DNA of 64,000 bases from NCBI RefSeq assembly GCF_018130955.1, contig NZ_JAFCJM010000016.1:88133-152132 (forward strand), written 5' to 3'. A program made the translations under genes and the position numbers. This DNA is from Bradyrhizobium liaoningense. Lineage in GTDB: Bacteria; Pseudomonadota; Alphaproteobacteria; Rhizobiales; Xanthobacteraceae. Shown here in pieces: positions 54,973 through 63,305 of the stretch. A model generated the notes under the pieces. That model did no database searches and was not told the origin of the DNA. It saw only the letters and a list, made by a program, of their open reading frames with translations. The first letter of the stretch is position 1; every line of letters begins with the position of its first letter.

Positions 54973-55737
54973 CTAGCGACCTTCGAGCCAGGTCGAGACG
55001 ATCGACGTCGAATAATCGAGCCCGGCAAGCAATGCCAATACGACGAGGCAGATGAGGAATTTCGCCGTCCTTCGACCCAGGCTTTCGCCCGCGGACTGAT
55101 CTTTCGCGCGCGGGGCCACAAGTCCCGCAATCGCCGCGGCAATAGCCGCTGTCGCTGCCATCAGGAGAGCCGTACCGGCGAAGAAAGGCCAGGGCGCCTT
55201 CGGCGGCAGCAGTGGTTCGAGCCAGGCGGGGGCGGAGTCGCGCCAGGATCCCAGCAGAAGGCCCCATCCGAACGCGAACACGAAGAACTTGATGAAGTCC
55301 GGCCCGGGTGCGTGGGGCACAAGGCGGATGCCCGTTGTCTCGAGCGCCCATTCGATAAAGTCATCAGCCGTGAAGAACAGGAACAGGCCCAGGCAGATCG
55401 GAAACAACGACGAAGCCAAGGCTCCGATGAAGCCGAAGAACACCATGTAGAGCACGAATTTCGCGATGAACACGACGGCGCGCGGCGGATCCTCGGAGGA
55501 GCCATGGGCCGGTCGCTTGGCAACAAATTTGTACCGCGCCATGTGCTCCAGCATGCGGCGGCGTCGGTCCGGGACAAGTTGCGTGGTCTGACGCAGCCAG
55601 GTGGGCGGCGTCGGTGCAGGTGCGGGCGTGCCGGCCTTGCCTTCCGTGCTTGGCCCGCCTCGCTCCACATGTCCCTCCAAACGGGCACCACGGCCTCGCG
55701 CCATCATTGGTCGCTGCGAGGAGGCTGGCGGGTTCAT
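54973..55737 (-). CDS. Multi-pass membrane protein of unknown function
   Basis: 254 residues. A 75-residue Pro/Arg-rich cytoplasmic stretch precedes about five helices (AVVFIAKFVLYMVFFGFIGAL, FICLVVLALLAGLDY). Not recognised. A start at the Met near residue 62 (MLEHMARYKFVAKRP) is also possible. Confidence 0.6.
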   Translation of the reverse strand: MNPPASSQRPMMARGRGARLEGHVERGGPSTEGKAGTPAPAPTPPTWLRQTTQLVPDRRRRMLEHMARYKFVAKRPAHGSSEDPPRAVVFIAKFVLYMVFFGFIGALASSLFPICLGLFLFFTADDFIEWALETTGIRLVPHAPGPDFIKFFVFAFGWGLLLGSWRDSAPAWLEPLLPPKAPWPFFAGTALLMAATAAIAAAIAGLVAPRAKDQSAGESLGRRTAKFLICLVVLALLAGLDYSTSIVSTWLEGR

Positions 55738-56102
55738 GGAGGTGGCTGCGGGGTGTGAATCAGCGCCGGCCGCTCAATACGGATGAAAGCGAAAGCTGGA
55801 TCGACGATGTCGTTGAGAGTTGTGGCGCACCCTGGCGAAGCGCGATATACGAGCGGAATCAACAGGTTTGCTGCTTTTTTGAAGCCAGATTCGCGCATTG
55901 ATGCGCTTAACTATTTCCGCTGTTGGCAAACCTTGCCTGCGGCAAGGGAGGGGGGCGCTTACTCAGCATGTAGGGCTATTAAACCTGCAGCTGGAACCTA
56001 ATCGCGACATTGGACGTTCGTTTTTGCGAATAAGCAGCGCCGTCGCCCCGGCGCAGCAAGCGCCGAGGCCGAGGCGCTGAGCTTGCGCGGGGAGGAACGC
56101 TC
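55738..56102. other. Divergent promoter region before the FBPA/P gene
   Basis: 365 bp, no gene seen. The part at 55870-56040 is less GC-rich than its surroundings and probably holds the promoter of the carbon-metabolism pair. GGGGAGGAAC at its end is the ribosome site of the next gene. Confidence 0.35.
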
Positions 56103-57248
56103 ATGAGACTCACCCTTTCGGTCATCAAGGCAGACGTTGGCTCCGTTGGAGGGCATACAAAACCGTCTTCACGCATGATGGCGGCTGTCGATGTCGAAGT
56201 CGGGAAGGCGATCGCTACTGGTCTTTTGATCGACGGCTTCATCTGCCACACCGGCGACGACATCGCGATCATCATGACGCACACCAGGGGCGAAGGCAGC
56301 TCCGAGGTCCATCAATTCGCCTGGAAGACGTTTCTTGCGGCGACTTCGGTTGCAAAGACTTCCGGTCTCTACGGCGCTGGCCAGGATCTTCTCGCAGACG
56401 CACCTTCCGGAAACATTCGCGGTGCCGGCCCGGGCGTCGCCGAACTCAGCTTCGAGCACAGCCTATCGGGCCCGAGGCCCGCGGAGTCGTTCATGGTGTT
56501 CGCCGCCGACAAATGCGGCCCCGGCGCTTACAACCTGCCGCTCTACCTTGCCTTTGCCGATCCCATGTATTGCGCGGGGCTGATGCTGCCCCCGATGATC
56601 AAGGGATTCCGTTTCCATATCATTGACATGGACAACACAGCCGGCGACAGCGTGATCGAACTCGACGCGCCCGCGGACAACTACCACATTGCCGCGCTGC
56701 TACGCGACAACGAGCGCTTTGGCATTGATCGCATCGTTTCGCAAACACATGGCGAGGTCGCCGCCGCTGTGTCAGCGCAGCGTCTTCACGCGATCGCAGG
56801 CAAGTACACCGGCAAGGATGATCCGGTCGCGATCATCAGGAACCAGGGAATTTTCCCGGCGCCGGAGGAAATCGTCTCGCCGTTCGCCAAGGCGCACTTC
56901 GTCGGTGGCGATGCACGCGGCTCGCACGTGATGCCGCTGATGCCGGTGCCGCTCAATACACCGGTGACTGGCATGTACTGTCTGCCGATCGTTTCCTGCG
57001 CCGGCTTTTCGATCGACAAGGATGGCCGCTTCTCGGAGTCCTATACCGACTTCTTCGACAACCTGGCGTGGGACGAGGTGCGCCGGCGTGCACAACGCAA
57101 GGCCATCGAGATGCGCAGCCAAGGCTGGTCGGGTGCTGCGATGCTGCCCTATTCCGAGCTGGAGTATGGCGGCTTCCGCGACACCGTGTCAGCTCTGCTG
57201 AAGCGCTTTCGGTTGCGAGAGGAGCGCAAGCCTGAAGCGGCCGAATAG
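56103..57248 (+). CDS. Fructose-1,6-bisphosphate aldolase/phosphatase (archaeal type, class V)
   Basis: 381 residues of the FBPase_3 family. Metal ligands are in KADVGSVGGHTKPS (D11, H18) and TGDDIAI (D52, D53). The aldolase Schiff-base Lys is K238 in GKYTGKDDP, with Tyr 235 beside it. The C-terminal YSELEYGGFRD carries the other mobile Tyr. It makes fructose 1,6-bisphosphate from triose phosphates and at once removes phosphate, giving fructose 6-phosphate in one direction. Common in archaea, uncommon in alphaproteobacteria. 48 bp before the PFK gene. Confidence 0.92.
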   Translation: MRLTLSVIKADVGSVGGHTKPSSRMMAAVDVEVGKAIATGLLIDGFICHTGDDIAIIMTHTRGEGSSEVHQFAWKTFLAATSVAKTSGLYGAGQDLLADAPSGNIRGAGPGVAELSFEHSLSGPRPAESFMVFAADKCGPGAYNLPLYLAFADPMYCAGLMLPPMIKGFRFHIIDMDNTAGDSVIELDAPADNYHIAALLRDNERFGIDRIVSQTHGEVAAAVSAQRLHAIAGKYTGKDDPVAIIRNQGIFPAPEEIVSPFAKAHFVGGDARGSHVMPLMPVPLNTPVTGMYCLPIVSCAGFSIDKDGRFSESYTDFFDNLAWDEVRRRAQRKAIEMRSQGWSGAAMLPYSELEYGGFRDTVSALLKRFRLREERKPEAAE

Positions 57249-57296
57249 AGAGCATGCGACACGGGCGCTATTGCGACATGCTAGTAGGAGGTGGGC

Positions 57297-58484
57297 GTGG
57301 CGAGAAAACGCATCGGCATTCTCACGGGCGGCGGCGACGTCCCCGGCCTCAATGCAATCATCAAGACCGTGACTTATCGCGGCAGCGAGGACGACATCGA
57401 AGTCGTCGGGCTCCGCCGCGGTTGGGAGGCCCTCACGCATCTGAACCTCGACGACCCCGCCAGCAAATCCCACTACCTCATCCCGCTCAATCGCGAAAAT
57501 ACGCGCATCATCGACCGACGCGGCGGGACCGTGCTGCACTCGAGCCGTACCAATCCTTCAAAAATGAAAAAGCTGCCCGATCATCTCGTCGGCCAAGACC
57601 TTCCGGTTTCGGAGAGTGCCAAGGGCGGTATCTCGATCAAGACCTGGGACCTCACCGGCCAGGTACTGGCGAACCTGTCCGGGCTCGGCATCGATCACCT
57701 GATCGCGATCGGTGGTGACGACACGCTCAGCTATGCGGACAAGCTCAGCGGACTCGGCGTCAAGATCATCGCCATCCCGAAGACGATGGACAACGATGTC
57801 CGCAACACCGAGTATTGCATCGGCTTCTCGACCGCGATCACCCGCGCCAGCGACGCCATCCAGCGGCAGCGCACCACTGTCGGCTCGCACGAGCGAGTTG
57901 GAATTTTCCGCATCTTTGGCCGCGATGCCGGATTTACGGCACTCTATACTGCGTACGCAACTTCGATCCGATGCGTGATACCGGAGTACAAAGTCAATCT
58001 TGATAAGTTGATCGAGCTGCTGCGCGAGGAAAAGCGCGCCAACCCAAGCAACTACGCGCTGATCGTGCTCAGCGAAGGCGCCGAGTGGGAGGGCTACAAG
58101 ATGCAGGAATACGGCGAACCTGACGCCTACGGTCACCGCAAAAGGACGAGCGTGGCCGAAGCGCTTGCCGACGAGATCAAGCAACGCGCCGGCGAGGAGA
58201 CCATCGTCTCCGATCTCACCTACGATCTGCGATCGGGCGATCCTGACTTCATCGACAAGCTAGTCGCCCTGACTTTCGGTAACATGGCCTACGATGCGAT
58301 CCTGGAAGGCAAGACCGGCCTTATGTCGGCGCTGGTCGAGGGACGCTACGACCTTGTGCCCATCCCTGACGCCAGGCTCGGGCCGCGCGTATTGGACGTC
58401 GCCAGCACATACAACACGGAGCGCTACCGTCCTCTCTATTCCAACAAGCGGGGCCTGCCGATCTTCCTCAACCGCGCGTCTTAG
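57297..58484 (+). CDS. 6-phosphofructokinase, probably pyrophosphate-dependent
   Basis: 395 residues. Phosphofructokinase motifs are GILTGGGDVPGLNA, LIAIGGDDTLSYA, AIPKTMDNDV and FRIFGRDAGFTALY. In E. coli PFK the positions after GGD and before T-x-D-N-D are Gly in ATP enzymes; here they are Asp 142 (GGDD) and Lys 162 (PKTMDND), the pyrophosphate-using pattern. If so, the reaction is reversible. AGGAGG five bases before GTG 57297 decides the start. Probably an operon with the FBPA/P gene. Confidence 0.9.
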   Translation: MARKRIGILTGGGDVPGLNAIIKTVTYRGSEDDIEVVGLRRGWEALTHLNLDDPASKSHYLIPLNRENTRIIDRRGGTVLHSSRTNPSKMKKLPDHLVGQDLPVSESAKGGISIKTWDLTGQVLANLSGLGIDHLIAIGGDDTLSYADKLSGLGVKIIAIPKTMDNDVRNTEYCIGFSTAITRASDAIQRQRTTVGSHERVGIFRIFGRDAGFTALYTAYATSIRCVIPEYKVNLDKLIELLREEKRANPSNYALIVLSEGAEWEGYKMQEYGEPDAYGHRKRTSVAEALADEIKQRAGEETIVSDLTYDLRSGDPDFIDKLVALTFGNMAYDAILEGKTGLMSALVEGRYDLVPIPDARLGPRVLDVASTYNTERYRPLYSNKRGLPIFLNRAS

Positions 58485-58604
58485 GCGTCCTTTGGCCCCA
58501 AACGCGGCATCCTGGGTGAACCTGCCGGCACGATAATCCCGTCGGATCCTGGTTTGCCAGATCGCGCGAAAAGCGAAACCAAATCAAAGATGTCTTGGGA
58601 ATTG

Positions 58605-58679
58605 TGGCGCTCCCTAGCGGAATCGAACCGCTCTCTCCACCGTGAAAGGGTGGCGTCCTAACCGATAGACGAAGGGAGC
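58605..58679 (-). tRNA. tRNA-Glu (anticodon TTC)
   Basis: 75 bases including encoded CCA. Acceptor arms GCTCCCT / AGGGAGC with discriminator G. The anticodon stem CCACC/GGTGG holds the loop CTTTCAC, with TTC at 58644-58646. The T-arm GGTTCGATTCC is standard. It is the only tRNA seen in the window. Confidence 0.96.
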
Positions 58680-58885
58680 TAAACTGCGCCGTGCCGTGGC
58701 CCAAACGAGTCGTGCCCGAGGCCAGCAGCGGCCGAACGTATAGTGGCCTTTGGGCTGACGGGCAAGCCGTTCGGGAACGGAGTTTTGCGGCTGTGGGCAG
58801 CCCCGCATCCGGGAAAGTTCGGAGGTAAATTCAACGGTTTGTTAGGGTTCCCTGCGGTAGCGCTGGAGCTGGAGATTTTCAATCA

Positions 58886-59140
58886 ATGGCTCTGACCAAG
58901 AAGCGGGACGCGCGCAAGCTCCTGTCCCAGCATGCCTGGATTACGCTCGAGGGCGGCTTTGCCGCGCGGCATTGCCTGGTGCAGGACATCTCGAAGTCCG
59001 GCGCGCGGATCACACTTGACGAGGACGCGAACCAGTTGCCCGGCGTGATCCGGATGGCGTTTTCGCGCGACGCCCGCACTGGCCAGAGTTGCCAAGTGGT
59101 GTGGCGGCGCGGCAGGTCGGCCGGGATCCGCTTCATCTGA
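58886..59140 (+). CDS. Single PilZ-domain protein
   Basis: 84 residues: KKRDARKLLSQHAWITLEGG supplies the basic Arg motif, and DISKSGARI the D-x-S-x-x-G motif of c-di-GMP binding. The domain then ends with VVWRRGRSAGIRFI. No other domain, so it is probably an adaptor. The Arg motif is not a perfect R-x-x-x-R. Confidence 0.83.
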   Translation: MALTKKRDARKLLSQHAWITLEGGFAARHCLVQDISKSGARITLDEDANQLPGVIRMAFSRDARTGQSCQVVWRRGRSAGIRFI

Positions 59141-59196
59141 CATTCGTGCAAGCCCAGCCGGGTGGAAACCGGCCGGCCGGCACGTTACAAGGCCGG

Positions 59197-59442
59197 ATGC
59201 GCGCACCTCTCGCCATCCTCATCGGACTTGTCGTCGTCGTATCGGCTCAGGCCGAGACATTGCCGCGGACGGCACCCGTTGCCTCGCCGTCGACGACCAA
59301 GGTCTTGCCGCTCAAGGGCACCAATGGTGCCAATCCGTGCAGTGCCTTTGGTCCGGGCTTCGTCAAGGTCGAGAGCACCGGGAGTTGCGTGAAGATCGGC
59401 GGCTCCATCGATGTCGGCACCGGCACGACGATCCGGCGCTAG
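59197..59442 (+). CDS. Small exported protein with a porin-like CxxxG...CVKIGG motif
   Basis: 81 residues. Signal peptide APLAILIGLVVVVSAQAE, a Pro/Ser/Thr-rich linker, then NPCSAFGPGFVKVESTGSCV with KIGGSIDVGTGT. That segment resembles the N-terminal signature of alphaproteobacterial porins (C-x3-G-x-GF ... C-x-KIGG) but no barrel follows. Followed 6 bp later by a small membrane protein. Confidence 0.65.
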   Translation: MRAPLAILIGLVVVVSAQAETLPRTAPVASPSTTKVLPLKGTNGANPCSAFGPGFVKVESTGSCVKIGGSIDVGTGTTIRR

Positions 59443-59448
59443 ACCCTT

Positions 59449-59616
59449 ATGCCGACCAACTTGCTCCAACTCGACATCGTCGTTCCCGTCCTGACCTATT
59501 GCGCGTTGCTGTGGTGGGTCGGCCGCGGCATGAGCTGGACGAGGCGGCTCATCACCGCGGCGGTCACGCTCGTGCTGGTCGCCTGGATCGTGCTGGCCGA
59601 GCGCGGCTGGCGCTGA
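59449..59616 (+). CDS. Small two-helix membrane protein
   Basis: 55 residues, VVPVLTYCALLWWVGRGMSW and LITAAVTLVLVAWIVLAERG, with a basic turn (TRR). Directly after the porin-like gene, so probably co-transcribed. Not recognised. Confidence 0.6.
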   Translation: MPTNLLQLDIVVPVLTYCALLWWVGRGMSWTRRLITAAVTLVLVAWIVLAERGWR

Positions 59617-59619
59617 GTG

Positions 59620-60267
59620 TTAAGACATCGGCGGCGCGACGTAGGTGGTAAATCCCCGGCGGCCTGCGAACTGCGCGAACCAGCGCTCGAGATGCGACAG
59701 AGCGGGGCGGACGATACCTTCGACACCGAGCCAGCGGCGCGCATAGGCGCCGAGCGCAATGTCGGCGATGGTGAAGTCGTCGCCTTCGACGTAACGGCGC
59801 GCTGCAAGCTGGCGATCGAGCACCTGCCATATCTCGGCTGCGGTGTCGGCATCCTTCTGGAGCTGCACCATGTCGCGCTGTTCGGGCGGCGTGCGCACCA
59901 ATCCCCAGAACACGGGGCGATCAACCGGCTGGAGCGTCGACAGTGTCCAGTCGAGCCAGCGGTCGACGGCGGCGCGCCGCTTCGGCGCAGCCGGATAGAT
60001 CGGTGTGCCGCGGCCGTGGGCGAGGCAGAGATAGCGCATGATGGAATTGGATTCCCACAGCACGAAATCGCCCTCGACCAGCGTCGGGATCCGCGCGTTC
60101 GGATTCATCGCGAGATAGTCCGCCTCGCGCGTGCGGCCATACTGCATGCCGGCGTCGATGCGCGCGAAGGGTAGGTCGAGTTCAGTGAGGCACCACAGCA
60201 CTTTCTGCACGTTGACCGAATTGGCACGTCCCCAGATCGTCAGTTGCGGCTGCTTGTCATCAGGCAC
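59620..60267 (-). CDS. Glutathione S-transferase family protein
   Basis: 215 residues. The thioredoxin-like N-terminal domain reads QLTIWGRANSVNVQKVLWCL, with NPNARIPTLVEGDFVLWESNSIM containing the cis-Pro and glutathione contacts (ES). The C-terminal domain is helical (DDFTIADIALGAYARRWL, the N-capping box). Ser or Asn in RANSVN is the likely catalytic residue. Substrate unknown. Confidence 0.88.
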   Translation of the reverse strand: MPDDKQPQLTIWGRANSVNVQKVLWCLTELDLPFARIDAGMQYGRTREADYLAMNPNARIPTLVEGDFVLWESNSIMRYLCLAHGRGTPIYPAAPKRRAAVDRWLDWTLSTLQPVDRPVFWGLVRTPPEQRDMVQLQKDADTAAEIWQVLDRQLAARRYVEGDDFTIADIALGAYARRWLGVEGIVRPALSHLERWFAQFAGRRGFTTYVAPPMS

Positions 60268-60351
60268 GTGGGTCCTCCCGCCGTGATGTTTCGGCGGTGA
60301 TAGCGGAAATTGGCGCGAAGTGCGACGTGATTGCGCTGATGCCCCTCATGC

Positions 60352-60381
60352 AAAAAGCTCCGCCGCCGGCGGAGCTCTTTT
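60352..60381 (-). terminator. Bidirectional terminator
   Basis: AAAAAGCTCCGCC / GGCGGAGCTCTTTT hairpin between the GST start region and the 26-residue gene; it serves the latter on the minus strand. Confidence 0.85.
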
Positions 60382-60406
60382 CATCTTGGCAGAACTTTGC
60401 GGTCGA

Positions 60407-60487
60407 TCAGTGGCCCAGAAACAGCCACAGCAGGATGATCACCGGGATCGGCACGCCGAGCAACCACAGCAGAATTCCACGTCCCAT
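60407..60487 (-). CDS. 26-residue membrane peptide
   Basis: MGRGILLWLLGVPIPVIILL then WLFLGH; one helix with a central Pro pair. GGAGGAGG six to seven bases before the ATG is a very strong ribosome site, and a terminator follows at once. I recall near-identical peptides in many proteobacteria, all uncharacterised. Confidence 0.72.
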   Translation of the reverse strand: MGRGILLWLLGVPIPVIILLWLFLGH

Positions 60488-60646
60488 CGTTTCCTCCTCC
60501 AATTGCTTGTGAGGGGTGAACGCTGATGAAAGTAGCTTGTTCCTGAGTGCTGCGCCGCGTGCATCAGGGTTTCGGTGTGTCGCCGAGGGAGAGCGCGATG
60601 CGGAACAGCGAATAGCGGTTGCGCTCGACTGCCTCGCGCACAAGGC

Positions 60647-61099
60647 CTACCAGTGGCCGGTGTTGGGCATCGAGAGCCACGGCTCCTGCGGCGGCTTCGG
60701 ATCGCCCTTCTGCAACAGCTCGATCGAGTGCAGGTCGGGCGAGCGGACGAACGCCATGTTGCCGTCGCGCGGCGGACGGTTGATGGTGACGCCGGCCTTC
60801 ATCAGCTTCTCGCAGGTCGCGTAGATGTCGTCGACCTCGTAGGCGAGATGGCCGAAGAAGCGGTCCTCGCCGTACTTCTCCTCGTCCCAATTGTAGGTGA
60901 GCTCGACCAGGGGCGCGCCGCGCGTCTTCGGCTGGTTCTTCAGGGCGTCGAGGTCGTCCGCGGAGCACAGGAAGACCAGTGTGAAGCGGCCCTTGTCGTT
61001 CTCGATCCGCCGCACCTCCTTCAGCCCCAGCGCATCCTGATAAAACTTTAGCGCAACATCGAGGTTGCGCACGCGCAGCATGGTGTGGAGGTAACGCAT
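60647..61099 (-). CDS. Glyoxalase / VOC family protein (lactoylglutathione lyase-like)
   Basis: 150 residues. MRYLHTMLRVRNLDVALKFYQ with H5, ELTYNWDEEKYG with E, GHLAYEVDDIYATCEKL with H and SIELLQKGD with E give the four metal ligands of glyoxalase I. It isomerises the methylglyoxal-glutathione adduct. GGGAG lies before the ATG at 61099. Confident on family, good on function. Confidence 0.86.
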   Translation of the reverse strand: MRYLHTMLRVRNLDVALKFYQDALGLKEVRRIENDKGRFTLVFLCSADDLDALKNQPKTRGAPLVELTYNWDEEKYGEDRFFGHLAYEVDDIYATCEKLMKAGVTINRPPRDGNMAFVRSPDLHSIELLQKGDPKPPQEPWLSMPNTGHW

Positions 61100-61299
61100 G
61101 GTTGGGGCTCCCTGTTGTTTTGTGGGATGGTTTTGGTTGAGGCGGTCGGGGCAAGAAATAGCAGCAAATTTCATCAGGGGGCAGGGGTTTGCGTGCGAAA
61201 AGATTCAGGCGAGCGGTACGGCAGAATTCATGAGACGTCCCCAAAATTGCCTGAGTATCTTCGGAAGTCCGAAGCGGAGATTTGGGCTATAGTTCGGCT

Positions 61300-61662
61300 A
61301 TGATCAGATTATTCGCTTTCGTCTTTTTGATTGTCTCTGTTCGCTCAGTCGAAGCGGCCTCACTTCCGAAAGAGATGTTGGGAGCGTGGGCGCCTGACCC
61401 CTCTGCCTGTCGCGCACAGGCGAGTGAGCTGGGGATGACGATCGAGCCGCAAGCCGTCTTGTTTTACGAACACGGCTTCGACATCAAGCGCCTGGCCAAA
61501 CTAAAGGATGGGTCGCTGAGGGCTTCCGGGTTCAGCTTCGCAGATGACGGGCGCACGAAGGACACGCTTACGCTCAAGTCTCTATCGACTGATACCATCG
61601 AGGTTGGAGGCCAGATTTATCATCGTTGCAAGAATGAAAACCAAAATGGAGGGGCGCAATGA
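61300..61662 (+). CDS. Small exported protein, unknown
   Basis: 120 residues. Signal peptide MIRLFAFVFLIVSVRSVEAA; mature part with two Cys (PSACRAQ, YHRCKNE), beta-rich in appearance. Not recognised. Its TGA overlaps the ATG of a 21-codon frame with a strong ribosome site. Confidence 0.6.
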   Translation: MIRLFAFVFLIVSVRSVEAASLPKEMLGAWAPDPSACRAQASELGMTIEPQAVLFYEHGFDIKRLAKLKDGSLRASGFSFADDGRTKDTLTLKSLSTDTIEVGGQIYHRCKNENQNGGAQ

Positions 61663-61724
61663 GTGATCGCCGTTCTATTGAAATCGTGACTGCTGCGCTG
61701 TCAGGCGCGTCCGCCGAAGAGTAG
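61659..61724 (+). CDS. Possible 21-residue peptide
   Basis: MSDRRSIEIVTAALSGASAE then E and stop. ATGA overlap with the upstream gene and GGAGGGG 5-6 bases before it. It resembles the N-terminus of something longer, so it may be a truncated gene. Confidence 0.35.
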   Translation: MSDRRSIEIVTAALSGASAEE

Positions 61725-61832
61725 GCCGCGTGCCACTTGCCTGCACTAGCCTCAGCCAAGCATCTCCAGCTTCAACAAGATTATCCAACGTGTTGAATTG
61801 TGTGGAGGTGGATCGGCAGATATCTGACAAAG

Positions 61833-61865
61833 AAAAACCCCACGCAGTTGCTGCGCGGGGTTCTT
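61833..61865 (-). terminator. Terminator on the minus strand
   Basis: AAAAACCCC ACGCAG TTG CTGCGC GGGGTTCTT hairpin; on the minus strand a TTTTT run follows. It ends the gene at 61899-62099. Confidence 0.78.
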
Positions 61866-61898
61866 CAAAGCCGACCGGGGCTGGAGGGTCGGCACCAC

Positions 61899-62099
61899 TC
61901 ATATCGCTGTCTTTGCTTCAACGGGGGTCGGCGGATTTCGTTCCGTAGGGGCTGGACTTATTTGGGCTTGCTCGACGATCGAAACTTCGAAACAGCCGGC
62001 TTCGCGGAGCTCGGCGGCCTTCTTCTCGGCCGCCTCCCGCGATTCCCTTCTGAGGACCACCAGCCCCGCACCGTCGCGGGCATGTATGAAATACGCCAT
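61899..62099 (-). CDS. Small soluble protein, unknown
   Basis: 66 residues, MAYFIHARDGAGLVVLRRES with an alpha-helical charged middle (REAAEKKAAELREAG) and a Pro-rich end. The layout suggests a beta-beta-alpha fold. AGGA lies before the ATG. A terminator follows. Confidence 0.6.
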   Translation of the reverse strand: MAYFIHARDGAGLVVLRRESREAAEKKAAELREAGCFEVSIVEQAQISPAPTERNPPTPVEAKTAI

Positions 62100-62203
62100 T
62101 CTCAAATCCTGCCTCGTTTGCATACACACGGGTTTTCATTCTCACAACACTTGCATTTTTGTTCCGTGTTTGTTCTAATGGGCAATCCCAGGGAGGATGG
62201 CTC

Positions 62204-62341
62204 ATGGACGTCGAGAAACAGCGCGAACTGATCCGGCTTTGGAATCGACTGCGGAAGGTCGAAGGACCGGCTGCTGAAGAGATCCGCATTCAGATCCTCG
62301 AGATGTTCGGCGAGCGCAGTCCAACGAAACGGGCGGCGTAA
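62204..62341 (+). CDS. Small helical protein, unknown
   Basis: 45 residues, MDVEKQRELIRLWNRLRKVE then EEIRIQILEMFGERSPTKRAA. One long amphipathic helix. GGGAGG lies seven to eight bases before the ATG. Confidence 0.55.
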   Translation: MDVEKQRELIRLWNRLRKVEGPAAEEIRIQILEMFGERSPTKRAA

Positions 62342-62689
62342 GCCAGCCACGCTGCACGTCGAATGAAAACGCGTGAGATCGGACGAGCGGATGCGTGCTT
62401 TGTTAAGATTTGCTTCGTGCTGATTTCCAGGATTCCGATTCGTTCTTTGAGAACGAAATGGAGTCAGACGCAGAACATTGTTCGACTTCGCTAGCGGCCC
62501 GCGCATTGGTCTCGTGCAGCGGCCAGCTCGGCGCGAGTAAGCGTCCGCAAGCAGCGGGAAAAGCCTAACCAATACTTTCCCTAACGCGGGTAATGCTACT
62601 CGGTTAGGTTAAAAGCCGGATCGCGTTGCAGTTGCGGCGGGTTGCGATAGGTGTGCGTGGCAGACAGGCCAACACAAATAACAACAACC
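62342..62689. other. Gap with inverted repeats
   Basis: 348 bp without a gene I can support. TTCGTTCT TTG AGAACGAA (62439-62457) is a perfect 8-bp hairpin, and CCTAACC / GGTTAGG (62564 and 62602) pair around a GC-rich middle. A small RNA or regulatory element is possible but not shown. Confidence 0.4.
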
Positions 62690-62887
62690 ATGACACCGTT
62701 TTCAGTCTCATCATTTTATCAGGCCGATCGACAGACCTACCGACGCGTTGTGCTCGTCGGCATGCTGTTCTGCCTGGCCTTCGTTGTGATCAGTTTCTCG
62801 CTGCGGCCGCAGGTGGAGGAGACGCGCGTATTGGTGAAGGCCGACAGGCTGGTCCGTACCGCAGGTCAGGCGCCGCACGCGCACTAG
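62690..62887 (+). CDS. Small single-helix membrane protein
   Basis: 65 residues. Helix VVLVGMLFCLAFVVISFSL after a polar N-terminus, then a charged tail. Its TAG stop shares CTAG with the stop of the convergent 40-residue frame. Confidence 0.55.
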   Translation: MTPFSVSSFYQADRQTYRRVVLVGMLFCLAFVVISFSLRPQVEETRVLVKADRLVRTAGQAPHAH

Positions 62888-63006
62888 GGTTTGTTGCCGC
62901 TCACGCGATCGTCGGTCGACCGGCCGCGCGCGCTGCTGCGAGCGGCGAGCGCCAGGAAGCCGGCGAGGCCGCCGATATTGAGCAACATTTCCAGCCAGAC
63001 GGGCAT
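62884..63006 (-). CDS. Possible 40-residue membrane peptide
   Basis: MPVWLEMLLNIGGLAGFLAL then a basic tail (RSSARGRSTDD). One helix near the N-terminus. Upstream GAGGCGTGGG is a plausible ribosome site. Stop within CTAG at 62884-62887. Confidence 0.5.
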   Translation of the reverse strand: MPVWLEMLLNIGGLAGFLALAARSSARGRSTDDRVSGNKP

Positions 63007-63074
63007 CCCACGCCTCTATTCCCGGGAAGAAGCGGACTAACGCAGAAGTTGCATATTGGTTCCCGCCTGGTTCG

Positions 63075-63305
63075 TCACGGGCGGGACGAGGGATCGAACC
63101 GGCGGCCGAGATTGTCGACCGATTCCGTCGAGGGCGCGTCTTTCAGGAAATCGGCGATGGCGCGGGCGAGTTCCCGATCGCTCATCGGTCCCTGGGGCGC
63201 ATGCAATGTGCCGAGGTCGAAGCTGCGGACGATGACCTCGTAGTGATCGTCATTCCGGCTGGGGATGAGCTTGCGGATGCGCGCCAGCAATGCGGAAACC
63301 GGCAT
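63075..63305 (-). CDS. Small soluble protein, unknown
   Basis: 76 residues, MPVSALLARIRKLIPSRNDD then YEVIVRSFDLGTLHAPQGPM and a helical DRELARAIADFLKDA. GGAGGAG lies 5-6 bases before the ATG, an excellent ribosome site. No domain recognised. Confidence 0.65.
   Translation of the reverse strand: MPVSALLARIRKLIPSRNDDHYEVIVRSFDLGTLHAPQGPMSDRELARAIADFLKDAPSTESVDNLGRRFDPSSRP

Noticed and set aside
58605..58679. tRNA-Glu as a proven integration site for the FBPA/P-PFK pair
   Set aside because: No integrase gene and no direct repeat of the tRNA 3' end was seen within the window. Kept only as a possibility.
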